In this document: one piece after another, positions 13,011-21,286 of the stretch
How positions within the stretch are numbered: position 1 is the first letter of the stretch
Layout of the letters: the number at the start of each line of letters is the position of its first letter
NCBI GenBank assembly: GCA_001772055.1
Contig: MERP01000029.1
Span: 1-38,740, forward strand
Length of the DNA: 38,740 nucleotides
Reading direction: 5' to 3'
DNA from: Betaproteobacteria bacterium RIFCSPLOWO2_12_FULL_68_19
GTDB lineage: Bacteria; Pseudomonadota; Gammaproteobacteria; Burkholderiales; SG8-39
The notes under the pieces: generated by a model
The model's database searches: none
What the model saw: the letters and a program-made list of their open reading frames with translations, nothing else
Told to the model about the DNA's origin: nothing
Translations under genes and position numbers: made by a program

Positions 13011-13181
13011 ATGCGCTTCTTTCTTCTCGGCGCGGCGATGGCGCTGCTCGCAGCCGGGTGCGGGCAGAAGGGCCCGCTTTACCTGCGCGACAGCCCGCCG
13101 CCCGGCGTGAAGGCGGCCAAGCCCAAGCCGTTCGAGCCGGTGCCCTACCCGGCGCGCGACGGCGAAGCCGAAGGCAAGTAG
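13011..13181 (+). CDS. lptM: Small lipoprotein, LptM/YifL family
   Basis: Not in ORF track. ATG at 13011 gives MRFFLLGAAMALLAAGCGQKGPLYLRDSPPPGVKAAKPKPFEPVPYPARDGEAEGK*, with a lipobox followed by the GQKGPLYLP-like motif; directly upstream of lysA. Confidence 0.9.
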   Translation: MRFFLLGAAMALLAAGCGQKGPLYLRDSPPPGVKAAKPKPFEPVPYPARDGEAEGK

Positions 13182-13186
13182 CTCCC

Positions 13187-14437
13187 ATGTCCTTCGCCTA
13201 CCGCAGCGGCGTGCTTTGCGCCGAGCAGGCGCCGCTCGACGAGCTGGCGCGGCGCTTCGGCACGCCCTGCTACGTGTATTCGAGCGCCGCGATCGCCGCC
13301 GCCTACGATGAGTTCTCTGCCGCGTTGCGGGGCCGCGACGCGCTGGTCTGCTACTCGGTGAAGGCCAACTCCAACCTTTCGGTGCTCGCGCTGCTTGCCG
13401 GTCTTGGCGCCGGGTTCGACATCGTCTCGGGCGGGGAGCTGGCGCGCGTGCTCGCCGCCGGCGGCGAGGCGCGCAAGACGCTGTTTTCCGGGGTGGGAAA
13501 GAGCGAAGGGGAGATCGCGGCCGCGCTCGAGAAAGGGGTCTACTGCCTCAACCTCGAGTCCGAGGCGGAGCTCGAGCGCGTGGACGCAATCGCGCGACGC
13601 CTCGGCCGGCGGGCGCCGGTCGCCTTCCGCGTCAACCCGGACATCGACGCGCGCACCCACCCGTACATCTCCACCGGCCTGCGCGAGAGCAAGTTCGGTG
13701 TCGCGCATGCCGACGCCGAGCGGCTCTATGCACGGGCGGCGGCGATGCCCGGGATCGAGCTGGTGGGGATCGGCTGCCACATCGGCTCGCAGCTGACGCG
13801 CGCCGCGCCCTTCGCGGAAGCAGCCGGGCGCATCGCCGCGCTTGCCGAGCGCCTGGCAGGGCGCGGCATCCGGCTCAGGCACATCGACATCGGCGGCGGC
13901 ATCGGCATTCGCTACGGTGACGACGACGTGCCCGAGCCGCCCGGCGGCTTTCTCGCAGCCGCGCTCGGCATGCTGGCCGGACGCAGGGAAACTCTGATCG
14001 TCGACCCCGGGCGCTCGATCGTCGGCAACGCGGGGGTGCTGCTCACCCGCGTGGAGTACGTGAAGCCCGGCGCCGCCCGCAGCTTCCTGGTGGTGGATGC
14101 GGCCATGAACGACCTGCTGCGGCCGGCGCTGTACAACGCCTGGCACGAGGTGCGGCCGGTGCGCCAGGCGGAACAGGGCGGCGATGCGGCTGTTTATGAC
14201 GTGGTGGGCCCGGTGTGCGAGAGTGGCGACTTCCTTGCCCGCGGGCGGCGCCTCTCGGCGCGGCCGGGCGAGCTGCTGGCGGTGATGTCCGCCGGCGCCT
14301 ATGGAATGGTGATGAGCTCCAATTACAACACGCGGCCGCGCGCCGCAGAGGTCCTGGTGAGCGGCGCCGAAGCCCGGCTGGTCAGGCGGCGCGAATCGGT
14401 CGAGTCGCTGCTCGCCCTTGAGGAGCCGCCGCGATGA
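13187..14437 (+). CDS. lysA: Diaminopimelate decarboxylase
   Basis: Start reset to MSFAYRSGVLCAEQAPLDELARRFGTPCYVYSSAAI; YSVKANSNLSVLALLAGLGAGFDIVSGGEL, GIGCHIGSQLT, DIGGGIGIRY, GAYGMVMSSNYNTRPRAAEVLV. Confidence 0.96.
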   Translation: MSFAYRSGVLCAEQAPLDELARRFGTPCYVYSSAAIAAAYDEFSAALRGRDALVCYSVKANSNLSVLALLAGLGAGFDIVSGGELARVLAAGGEARKTLFSGVGKSEGEIAAALEKGVYCLNLESEAELERVDAIARRLGRRAPVAFRVNPDIDARTHPYISTGLRESKFGVAHADAERLYARAAAMPGIELVGIGCHIGSQLTRAAPFAEAAGRIAALAERLAGRGIRLRHIDIGGGIGIRYGDDDVPEPPGGFLAAALGMLAGRRETLIVDPGRSIVGNAGVLLTRVEYVKPGAARSFLVVDAAMNDLLRPALYNAWHEVRPVRQAEQGGDAAVYDVVGPVCESGDFLARGRRLSARPGELLAVMSAGAYGMVMSSNYNTRPRAAEVLVSGAEARLVRRRESVESLLALEEPPR

Positions 14438-15555
14438 CGCGGCGGGTGCTCGCGCTCGCCGGCTGCGCCGCGCTCGGCCTCGCGCTGGTGGCGGCCTGCG
14501 GCGGCGATGCGGAGTCGGCGAAGCGCCCGGCCGGGCCGCGCGCGGTGCTGATCACCGCCGTGCCGGTGCAGCCACGCACGCTCGAGATCTACGAAGAGGT
14601 GGTCGGATCGCTCGAGAACGTGATCGACCCGAAGATCGGCGCCGAGGTGGCCGGGCGCCTGACGCGCGTGCTCGGTTTCACCGGCAAGAAGGTCAAGCAG
14701 GGCGAGCTGCTCGCCGAGATCGACGCTCAGGACTTCCGGATCCAGTCGCGCGCCGACGCCGCGGATGTGAAGCGGCTGCAGGCGCTGCTCGCCAACCAGG
14801 AGCGCATCGTCGCGCGCCAGCAAAAACTGGTCGGCCAGGGCTTCATCTCGCAGAACGCGCTCGACGAAGCGCTGGCGCAGCGCACCGTGCTGCGCGAGCA
14901 GTTGAGCGGCGCGCGCGCGCGCGCCGAGTCGACCGGGCGCAGCCTCGGCAAGACGCGCGTGGTCGCGCCGGTCGACGGCGAGATCGAGACCCAGGTGGTC
15001 GCGACCGGCGACTACGTGAAGGTCGGGGACCCGCTGTTCACGCTGGTCGGAATGCAGCGGCTGCGGGCGCACCTGCTGTTCCCGGAGAGCGCCGGCAGCC
15101 GCATCCGGCCCGGGCTCAAGGTCGCGCTCGAGTCCCCCGCCGCCCCGGGACGCAGCATCGAGGCGCGCATCGAGGACATCAAGCCGACGGTGAACGCCGG
15201 CAACCGCGCGCTGGACGCGATCGTGCGCTTCGACGCCGAGAACGGCGCGTTCCGCGGCGGCGGAAGCGTCAACGCGCGCGTGGTGATCGAGGTGAAGCAG
15301 CACGCGCTGATGGTGCCCGAGCAGAGCGTGGTGCTGCGCCCGGCCGGCAAGGTCGTGTACGTCGTGGCCGACGGGCGGGTTTCCCAGCGCGCGGTCGAGA
15401 CGGGGCTCAAGCAGGACGGCCTCTACGAGGTCGTGAAAGGGCTCGTCCCCGGCGAGCTGATCGCCGCCGACGGCGCGGGATTCCTCACCGACGGCGCCGC
15501 AGTCACCCTGCCTTCGGACGCGAAGCCCGGAGCCGGCAAGGGCAAGGCCAAATGA
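14434..15555 (+). CDS. RND efflux periplasmic adaptor (membrane fusion protein)
   Basis: Lipobox-like LVAACGGD; KIGAEVAGRLTRVLGFTGKKVKQGELLAEID, VVAPVDGEIETQVVATGDYVKVGDPLFTLV; 4-nt overlap with lysA. Confidence 0.92.
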   Translation: MTRRVLALAGCAALGLALVAACGGDAESAKRPAGPRAVLITAVPVQPRTLEIYEEVVGSLENVIDPKIGAEVAGRLTRVLGFTGKKVKQGELLAEIDAQDFRIQSRADAADVKRLQALLANQERIVARQQKLVGQGFISQNALDEALAQRTVLREQLSGARARAESTGRSLGKTRVVAPVDGEIETQVVATGDYVKVGDPLFTLVGMQRLRAHLLFPESAGSRIRPGLKVALESPAAPGRSIEARIEDIKPTVNAGNRALDAIVRFDAENGAFRGGGSVNARVVIEVKQHALMVPEQSVVLRPAGKVVYVVADGRVSQRAVETGLKQDGLYEVVKGLVPGELIAADGAGFLTDGAAVTLPSDAKPGAGKGKAK

Positions 15556-18500
15556 CGCTTCCCGAGCTCTCGATCCGGCGGCACGTGTTCGCGTTCATGC
15601 TGAACGCGGTGCTGATCCTGTTCGGCATCATCGCCTACCAGAGAATCGGCGTCGACAAGCTGCCGTACATCGAGTTCCCGGTGATCTCGGTCCACACGAC
15701 GCAGCGCGGCGCCAATCCCGAGGTCATCGACGCGTCGATCACCAACCAGATCGAGACCGTCGTGAACAGCGTTCCCGGCATCGAGCACATCCAGTCGACC
15801 TCGTCGCCGGGCGCTTCGACGGTCGCGATCACCTTCGACCTCGCCAAGTCGGTGGACGTCGCCTTCCAGGAGGTGCAGGCCAAGGTGAACCAGGTGCTGC
15901 GCCGGCTGCCCGAGGACGCCGATCCGCCGGTGGTCGCGAAGGTGGAGACCAATACCTTCCCCGTGTACTGGATGGCGCTGCAGGGCGATCGCACGCAGCA
16001 GCAGCTCAACCAGTACGCCATCAACGTCATCAAGAAGCGCCTGGAGACGGTCGACGGCGTGGGCGAGGTGCGCATCGGCGGGCGCCGCGACCGCACCATC
16101 CGCGTCAACCTGCTGCCCGCGCGCATGGCGGCCTACGGCGTCGCCGCGCAGGACATCACCGAGGGCTTCCGCAAGGAGCACATCCAGTTCTCGGGCGGCT
16201 TCCTGACCGGCCAGTCGAGCGAGCACCTGGTCAAGCTCGACCTGGAGTTCCACAAGCTCGACGATCTGGCGGCGATGATCGTCGGCTACAAGGACGGCGC
16301 CCCGGTGCGGCTGCGCGACATCGCCGAGATCGAGGACGGGTTGAACGACTTCCGGCAGCTGGCGCGCGCCAACGGCAGGCAGAGCGTCGGCATCGGCATC
16401 GCCAAGGTGCCGAACACCAACACCGTCGCGATCATCCGCGAGGTCGAGCGGCGCGTCGAGCAGGAGATCCGCCCCCAGCTGCCGCCCGGCCTGGAGCTCA
16501 ACCCGGTGCAGAACGACGCGCTGTTCATCGACGAGATGGTGCGATCGCTGAAGAATCACCTGGTCGAGGGCACGCTGCTCGCGGCGCTGGTGGTGTGGCT
16601 GTTCCTGAAGAGCCTGCGCTCGACGCTGATCATCGCCACCTCGATCCCGGTGTCGCTGTTCGGCTCGATCGCGGTGATGTACTTCTTCGGCTACACGTTC
16701 AACTCGGTGACGCTGCTCGCGCTGCTCTTGCTGGTCGGCGTGGTGGTCGACGATGCAATCGTGGTGCTGGAGAACATCTTCCGCCACCGCGAGCATCTCG
16801 AGCCCGACCGGGTCAAGGCGGCGGTGAGCGGCAGCCGCGAGGTCACCTTCGCGGTGATCGCCGCCAGCTTCTCGCTGGCGGCGATCTTCGCGCCGGTGAT
16901 CTTCGTCTCGGGGATCCTCGGCCAGTTCCTGCGCTCGTTCGCCGTGGTGGTGACCTTCGGGGTGCTGGTGTCGCTGTTCGTCTCGCTCACCCTCACGCCG
17001 ATGCTGTGCTCGCGCTTCCTCGAGGTGCGCGCGAAGCACGGCCGCGTCTACTGGGCGCTCGAGCGCTTCTTCAAGGGCATGGAGCGCGCCTACCGCGCGA
17101 GCCTCGACTGGGCGCTCGGACATCGCTGGCTGATCCTCGCCGCCGCCGCCGCCGCGACCCTGTCGTCGGTGTACTTCTTCCGCGCGTTGCCGGTCGAGCT
17201 CGCGCCGCAGCAGGACGAGGGCAAGTTCTTCGTCAGCATGCGCGCGCCGGCGGGCTCGTCGATTCATTACATGGAGAGGAAGCTGCGCGAGGGGGAGCAA
17301 ATGGTGGCCAAGTACCCCGAGGTGACCACGGTGTACGGCGTGATCGGCCTGGGCTCGGCGGCGCAGGTCAACCAGGCGACGCTGGTGGTGCGCATGAAGC
17401 CGCGCTCGGAGCGGCGCCGCTCGCAGCAGCAGGTGATCGAGCTCTTGCGCCGCGACCTCGCGCAGATCGCCGGCGTGCGCGCCTTTCCGCGCGCGCCGGG
17501 GCTGGTGCCGCGCCAGCGCAGCGAGCCGCTGCAGTTCGTGGTGCGCGGCCCCAGCCTGCAGGAGATGGGCCGCGTCGCGAGCGAGCTGCAGGAGCGGCTG
17601 CAGGCCGACCCGCGCATCGGCCGGATGGACACCGACCTGCAGCTCGACCTGCCGCAGCTGGTGCTCGAGCCCGACCGGGTGCGCACCGCGGCGCTCGGCC
17701 TGACCTCTTCGGACGTGGCGCTGGCGGTGAACATGCTGACCGGGGGAGTCGACATCGCGAAGTACAACGACCAGCCCGGCGACGGCGAGCGCTACGACGT
17801 GCGCGTCAAGGCGAAAGAGGGCGAGTTCCAGCAGCAGGCCGACCTCGGCAAGATCTACCTGCGCAACCGCAGCGGCCAGCTGGTGCGCCTGGACAACGTG
17901 GCGCGCTTCCGCGAGACCATCGGCCCGGCGGTGATCGCGCGCTTCGACCTGCGCTACGCCGCGAGCTTCTATGCCAACCCGAGCGTGCCGCTCGGGGCGG
18001 CGGTCGCGATCGTGCGCGAGGCGGCGCAGACGCTGCCGCTCGGCTACGGCGTGAGCTTCACCGGCGAGGCCGAGCAGCTCGACAAGACGAGCAGCGCCGC
18101 CAAATTCACCTTCGCCCTCGCCCTGGTGCTGCTCTACATGGTGCTCGCCAGCCAGTTCAACAGCTTCCTGCAGCCGCTGCTGATCATGATCGCGGTGCCG
18201 CTCGCGGTGATCGGGGGCGTGATCGCGCTGTGGATCTTCGGCCACTCGCTGAACATCTATTCCATGATCGGCCTGGTGCTGCTGATCGGGCTGGTGGCGA
18301 AGAACTCGATCCTGCTCGTCGATCTCGCCAACCAGCGCCGCGCCCAGGGCATGGGCGTCGACGAGGCGCTGCGCGACGCCTGCCCGATCCGCATGCGCCC
18401 GGTGCTGATGACCTCGCTCACGCTGATCCTCGCCCTGCTGCCGGCGGCGATCGGCCTGGGCGCGGGCGCCGAGACCAACGCGCCGCTCGCGATCGCGGTG

Positions 18501-18656
18501 ATCGGCGGCATGATCACGTCCACCGCCCTGACCCTGGTCGTCGTGCCGGCGGCTTACTCGCTGGTCGAGGGCTGGCGCGCGCGGCGCCGCGCCGCGCACG
18601 GCGCCGGGTCCGCCGCCGCCGTGCACTCGCCCCAGATGCCGCGCGACGGACGCTGA
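15552..18656 (+). CDS. RND family efflux transporter permease (AcrB/HAE1-like)
   Basis: Start reset to MTLPELSIRRHVFAFMLNAVLILFGIIAYQRIGVDKLPYIEFPVISV; TLLALLLLVGVVVDDAIVVLENIFRHRE (RND motif) and C-terminal SMIGLVLLIGLVAKNSILLVDLANQRR. The listed 14418 start is a spurious upstream extension. Confidence 0.96.
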   Translation: MTLPELSIRRHVFAFMLNAVLILFGIIAYQRIGVDKLPYIEFPVISVHTTQRGANPEVIDASITNQIETVVNSVPGIEHIQSTSSPGASTVAITFDLAKSVDVAFQEVQAKVNQVLRRLPEDADPPVVAKVETNTFPVYWMALQGDRTQQQLNQYAINVIKKRLETVDGVGEVRIGGRRDRTIRVNLLPARMAAYGVAAQDITEGFRKEHIQFSGGFLTGQSSEHLVKLDLEFHKLDDLAAMIVGYKDGAPVRLRDIAEIEDGLNDFRQLARANGRQSVGIGIAKVPNTNTVAIIREVERRVEQEIRPQLPPGLELNPVQNDALFIDEMVRSLKNHLVEGTLLAALVVWLFLKSLRSTLIIATSIPVSLFGSIAVMYFFGYTFNSVTLLALLLLVGVVVDDAIVVLENIFRHREHLEPDRVKAAVSGSREVTFAVIAASFSLAAIFAPVIFVSGILGQFLRSFAVVVTFGVLVSLFVSLTLTPMLCSRFLEVRAKHGRVYWALERFFKGMERAYRASLDWALGHRWLILAAAAAATLSSVYFFRALPVELAPQQDEGKFFVSMRAPAGSSIHYMERKLREGEQMVAKYPEVTTVYGVIGLGSAAQVNQATLVVRMKPRSERRRSQQQVIELLRRDLAQIAGVRAFPRAPGLVPRQRSEPLQFVVRGPSLQEMGRVASELQERLQADPRIGRMDTDLQLDLPQLVLEPDRVRTAALGLTSSDVALAVNMLTGGVDIAKYNDQPGDGERYDVRVKAKEGEFQQQADLGKIYLRNRSGQLVRLDNVARFRETIGPAVIARFDLRYAASFYANPSVPLGAAVAIVREAAQTLPLGYGVSFTGEAEQLDKTSSAAKFTFALALVLLYMVLASQFNSFLQPLLIMIAVPLAVIGGVIALWIFGHSLNIYSMIGLVLLIGLVAKNSILLVDLANQRRAQGMGVDEALRDACPIRMRPVLMTSLTLILALLPAAIGLGAGAETNAPLAIAVIGGMITSTALTLVVVPAAYSLVEGWRARRRAAHGAGSAAAVHSPQMPRDGR

Positions 18657-18657
18657 G

Positions 18658-19443
18658 ATGCCGAGCCCGGAATCGAGAAACCTGGCGGTGTTCTGCGACT
18701 TCGAGAACATCGCGCTCGGCGTGCGCGAGGCGAAGTACGCGAAGTTCGAGATGGAAAAGGTGCTCGAGCGGCTGCTGCTCAAGGGCTCGATCGTGGTGAA
18801 GAAGGCCTACTGCGACTGGGAGCGCTACAAGGAGTTCAAGAGCGCGATGCACCTCGCCTCGTTCGAGCTGATCGAGGTGCCGCACGTGCGCCAGTCCGGC
18901 AAGAATTCCGCCGACATCCGCATGGTGGTCGACGCGCTCGATCTTTGCTACACCAAGCAGCACGTCGACACCTTCGTCATCGTGAGCGGCGACTCGGACT
19001 TCTCGCCGCTCGTCTCCAAGCTGCGCGAGAACGCGAAGACGGTGATCGGCGTCGGCGTGAAGAACTCGAGCTCCGACCTGCTGATCGCCAACTGCGACGA
19101 GTTCATCTACTACGACGACCTGGTGCGCCAGGACGAGCAGCAGCGCCGCGCGGCGAAGAAGCGCCGCGAATCCGCGCCGGCCGGCGGCGAGAAGAAGCAG
19201 GAGGCCTTCGACCTGGTGCTCGAGACGCTCAATGCGCTGATCGCCGAGCGCGGCGAGGGCGAGAAGATCTGGGGCTCGATGGTCAAGCAGGCGCTCAAGC
19301 GCCGCAAGCCGGGCTTCAACGAGTCCTACTACGGCTTCCGCGCCTTTTCCGACCTGCTCGAGGAGGCCGAGGCGAAGGGCCTGGTCAAGCTTGAGCCCGA
19401 CGAAAAATCCGGCGGCTACCTCATCCGGCCCGCCGCCCAGTAA
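18658..19443 (+). CDS. NYN-domain (LabA/PIN-like) putative ribonuclease with C-terminal OST-HTH/LOTUS domain
   Basis: NLAVFCDFENIALGVREAKYAKFEMEKVLERLL, VDTFVIVSGDSDFSPLVSKLRENAKTVIGVGVKNSSSDLLIANCDEFIYYDDL (NYN); IWGSMVKQALKRRKPGFNESYYGFRAFSDLLEEAEAKGLVKLE (LOTUS-like). Confidence 0.9.
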   Translation: MPSPESRNLAVFCDFENIALGVREAKYAKFEMEKVLERLLLKGSIVVKKAYCDWERYKEFKSAMHLASFELIEVPHVRQSGKNSADIRMVVDALDLCYTKQHVDTFVIVSGDSDFSPLVSKLRENAKTVIGVGVKNSSSDLLIANCDEFIYYDDLVRQDEQQRRAAKKRRESAPAGGEKKQEAFDLVLETLNALIAERGEGEKIWGSMVKQALKRRKPGFNESYYGFRAFSDLLEEAEAKGLVKLEPDEKSGGYLIRPAAQ

Positions 19444-19984
19444 GGAGCGGCTGCGCGCCGCGGCGAACCGCGGCATCCGCGACGTCATCGCGCCCGGGCT
19501 GCGGGTGCTCTTCGTCGGCATCAATCCCGGGCTTTACTCGGCCGCGACCGGGCATCACTTCGCCCGGCCGGGCAACCGCTTCTGGCCGGCGCTGCACGCC
19601 GCCGGCTTCACCCCGCGCCTGCTGCACCCCTCGGAGCAGCGCGAGCTGCTGAAAACGGGCTGCGGCGTCACCAACCTCGTGAACCGCGCCACCGCGACGG
19701 CGGCCGAGCTTGCGCCGCAGGAGTTCGTCGCCGGCCGCAGGCGCCTGGCGGCCAAGGTAAGGCGCTACCGCCCCCGTCTGGTGGCCTTTCTCGGCGTCGG
19801 CGCCTACTGTCACGCGTTTTCGCTTCCGCGCGCCGCCGTGGGCCCCCAGCCCGGCCGCTTCGAAGGCGCGCCGGTCTGGGTCCTGCCGAACCCGAGCGGC
19901 CTGAACGCGAACTACCAGCTGCCGGCGCTCGTCAAGCTGTTTCGCCGTCTATGGCGAGCTTCTCTTGGCCGACTTACGGATTGA
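19391..19984 (+). CDS. mug: G/U mismatch-specific DNA glycosylase-like protein (Mug family)
   Basis: VLFVGINPGLYSAATGHHFARPGNRFWPALHAAGF, GCGVTNLVNRATATAAEL, VWVLPNPSGLNANY. Longest start is TTG inside the upstream NYN gene (53-bp overlap); exact start uncertain. Confidence 0.88.
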   Translation: MSPTKNPAATSSGPPPSKERLRAAANRGIRDVIAPGLRVLFVGINPGLYSAATGHHFARPGNRFWPALHAAGFTPRLLHPSEQRELLKTGCGVTNLVNRATATAAELAPQEFVAGRRRLAAKVRRYRPRLVAFLGVGAYCHAFSLPRAAVGPQPGRFEGAPVWVLPNPSGLNANYQLPALVKLFRRLWRASLGRLTD

Positions 19985-20753
19985 GCTGCTGGTAGACCGC
20001 GTTGGCGACCTTGAGCAGGTCGTCCTTGCTGATGTCGGCCGAGGAGAGCGCGTAACCGAGCTTGCGGTCGACCCAGTAGAACACGCTCACGTTGCCCTCG
20101 CGCGCGTAGCGGAAGGCGGTCTCGCGGTTTCCCGCTATCTCGGTGCGCACATAGAGCGTGATCCGCGTGCCGCGATTGGTCTGGTACATGAAATGCGCGA
20201 CCGGCCCGTTGTCGCCGGGCAGCAATCGACCGCCGACCAGGCTGTAGCCGACCGCCTCGAGCTTGGGCGCCCGCAGCGGCGCGCCCACCCGCTTGGATAG
20301 CCAAGCGACGAGATGCGCTTCCTGGTCCGCGCCGACCTCGACCGGATGGCGCACTTCGGGCGAATAGGTTACATGCGCGACCGCGGCGCGGCGCGCCATC
20401 AACGCGCCGACGTCGGCGGCCGGCGCCGCCACCGTTCGCGAGTCGCGCAGCTCCCAGCCGCCGATCGCGCCCACCGCCGCGCCGAGCGCCACCCACGAGG
20501 CCACCGCAGCGAAACGCGACCAGCGCCGCCGCAGGGGCAATGCCGCGCCCGCGAGCGCCGGCGGCAGCGCCTCGGAGAGCACCGGGTCGTACAGACCGCG
20601 CAGCTCCTCGCCGAGGCGGCGGTAGGCGTCGATGCGCTCGGCCTCGTCGGGACGCGCGGCAAGCCAGGCCTCCACCTCGCCGCGGCGCTCGGCGTCGAGG
20701 CGCCCGTCGGCGTAGGCCTGCAGGTCGGCTTCGGTGATGGGTGCGGCGCTCAC
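19974..20753 (-). CDS. Anti-sigma factor (single-pass membrane, zinc-finger-less type)
   Basis: GTG start overlapping the sigma gene stop gives VSAAPITEADLQAYADGRLDAERRGEVEAWLAARPDEAERIDAYRRLGEELRGLYDPVL...; TM-like FAAVASWVALGAAVGAIGGW. The longer listed ORF is an upstream extension. Confidence 0.85.
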   Translation of the reverse strand: MSAAPITEADLQAYADGRLDAERRGEVEAWLAARPDEAERIDAYRRLGEELRGLYDPVLSEALPPALAGAALPLRRRWSRFAAVASWVALGAAVGAIGGWELRDSRTVAAPAADVGALMARRAAVAHVTYSPEVRHPVEVGADQEAHLVAWLSKRVGAPLRAPKLEAVGYSLVGGRLLPGDNGPVAHFMYQTNRGTRITLYVRTEIAGNRETAFRYAREGNVSVFYWVDRKLGYALSSADISKDDLLKVANAVYQQLNP

Positions 20754-21250
20754 TTCACGACTTTCAGCTTCGCCGCGGCGCCCTGTCCGAGCATCAGGGC
20801 GCGCAGCTTCTCGCGCGCGCGAGACAGGCGCGACATGACCGTGCCGATCGGGATGCCGAGCGTGCGAGCGACCTGCTCGTAGCTCATCTCCTCGAGCGTG
20901 ACGAGCAGCAACACCGCGCGCTGCTCCGCGGGCAGCCGCGCGATCGAGCGCTCGAGATCGCGCACCATCAGTGCGTCGCCCTGCGCGCCGCGCTGGGCGA
21001 GCTCGGGCATCTCGTCCTCGAGCGGATCGGTGGCGCGCGCGGAGCGCACCTTGTTGACGTGTACGTTGTGCATGACCGTGAACAGCCATGCGCGCAGATC
21101 GGTGCCGCGGCGGTAAAGGTGCAGCTTCATCCACGCGCGCTCGAGCGTGTCCTGCACAAGGTCGTCGGCAGAGGCACGGTCGCCGACCAGCGCGCGTGCA
21201 TATCGCCGCAGCCGCGGAATCAACTCAATCAGGCGCTGGGCTTCGTTCAT
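20750..21250 (-). CDS. ECF-type RNA polymerase sigma factor
   Basis: RRYARALVGDRASADDLVQDTLERAWMKLHLYRRGTDLRAWLFTVMHNVHVNKVRS (sigma2) and LERSIARLPAEQRAVLLLVTLEEMSYEQVARTLGIPIGTVMSRLSRAREKLRALM (sigma4). Confidence 0.95.
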   Translation of the reverse strand: MNEAQRLIELIPRLRRYARALVGDRASADDLVQDTLERAWMKLHLYRRGTDLRAWLFTVMHNVHVNKVRSARATDPLEDEMPELAQRGAQGDALMVRDLERSIARLPAEQRAVLLLVTLEEMSYEQVARTLGIPIGTVMSRLSRAREKLRALMLGQGAAAKLKVVK

Positions 21251-21253
21251 GCC

Positions 21254-21283
21254 GAATAACAGGCTCCGGAAGGCCGCTATTCC
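21254..21283 (-). promoter_or_regulatory. Candidate ECF-type promoter upstream of the sigma gene
   Basis: Minus strand GGAATA-N17-GTTATTC, ending 3 nt before the sigma ATG; GAATA...TATTC is also an inverted repeat. Confidence 0.3.
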
Positions 21284-21286
21284 ACG

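Noticed and set aside
14909-14925. (GC)8 alternating tract, possible Z-DNA or slippage site
   Set aside because: In-frame inside the adaptor protein (GARARAEST) and unremarkable in a ~68-70% GC background; no disrupted frame.
14418-15551. N-terminal 378-codon extension of the RND transporter ORF
   Set aside because: Lies out of frame over the adaptor gene with low-complexity Arg/Ala translation; the true start at 15552 matches family N-termini.
17138-17158. GCC trinucleotide repeat in the RND gene
   Set aside because: Encodes an Ala run in a transmembrane segment; in-frame and expected at this GC content.
15423-18782. 1119-aa minus-strand ORF
   Set aside because: Antisense shadow of the RND transporter; composition (HHDDHQ/RRAA-rich) and lack of start context argue against coding.
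16595-18799. 734-aa plus ORF overlapping the RND gene in another frame
   Set aside because: Same-strand alternate-frame shadow with Arg/Ala/Gly-rich low-complexity translation; the RND frame carries all recognisable motifs.
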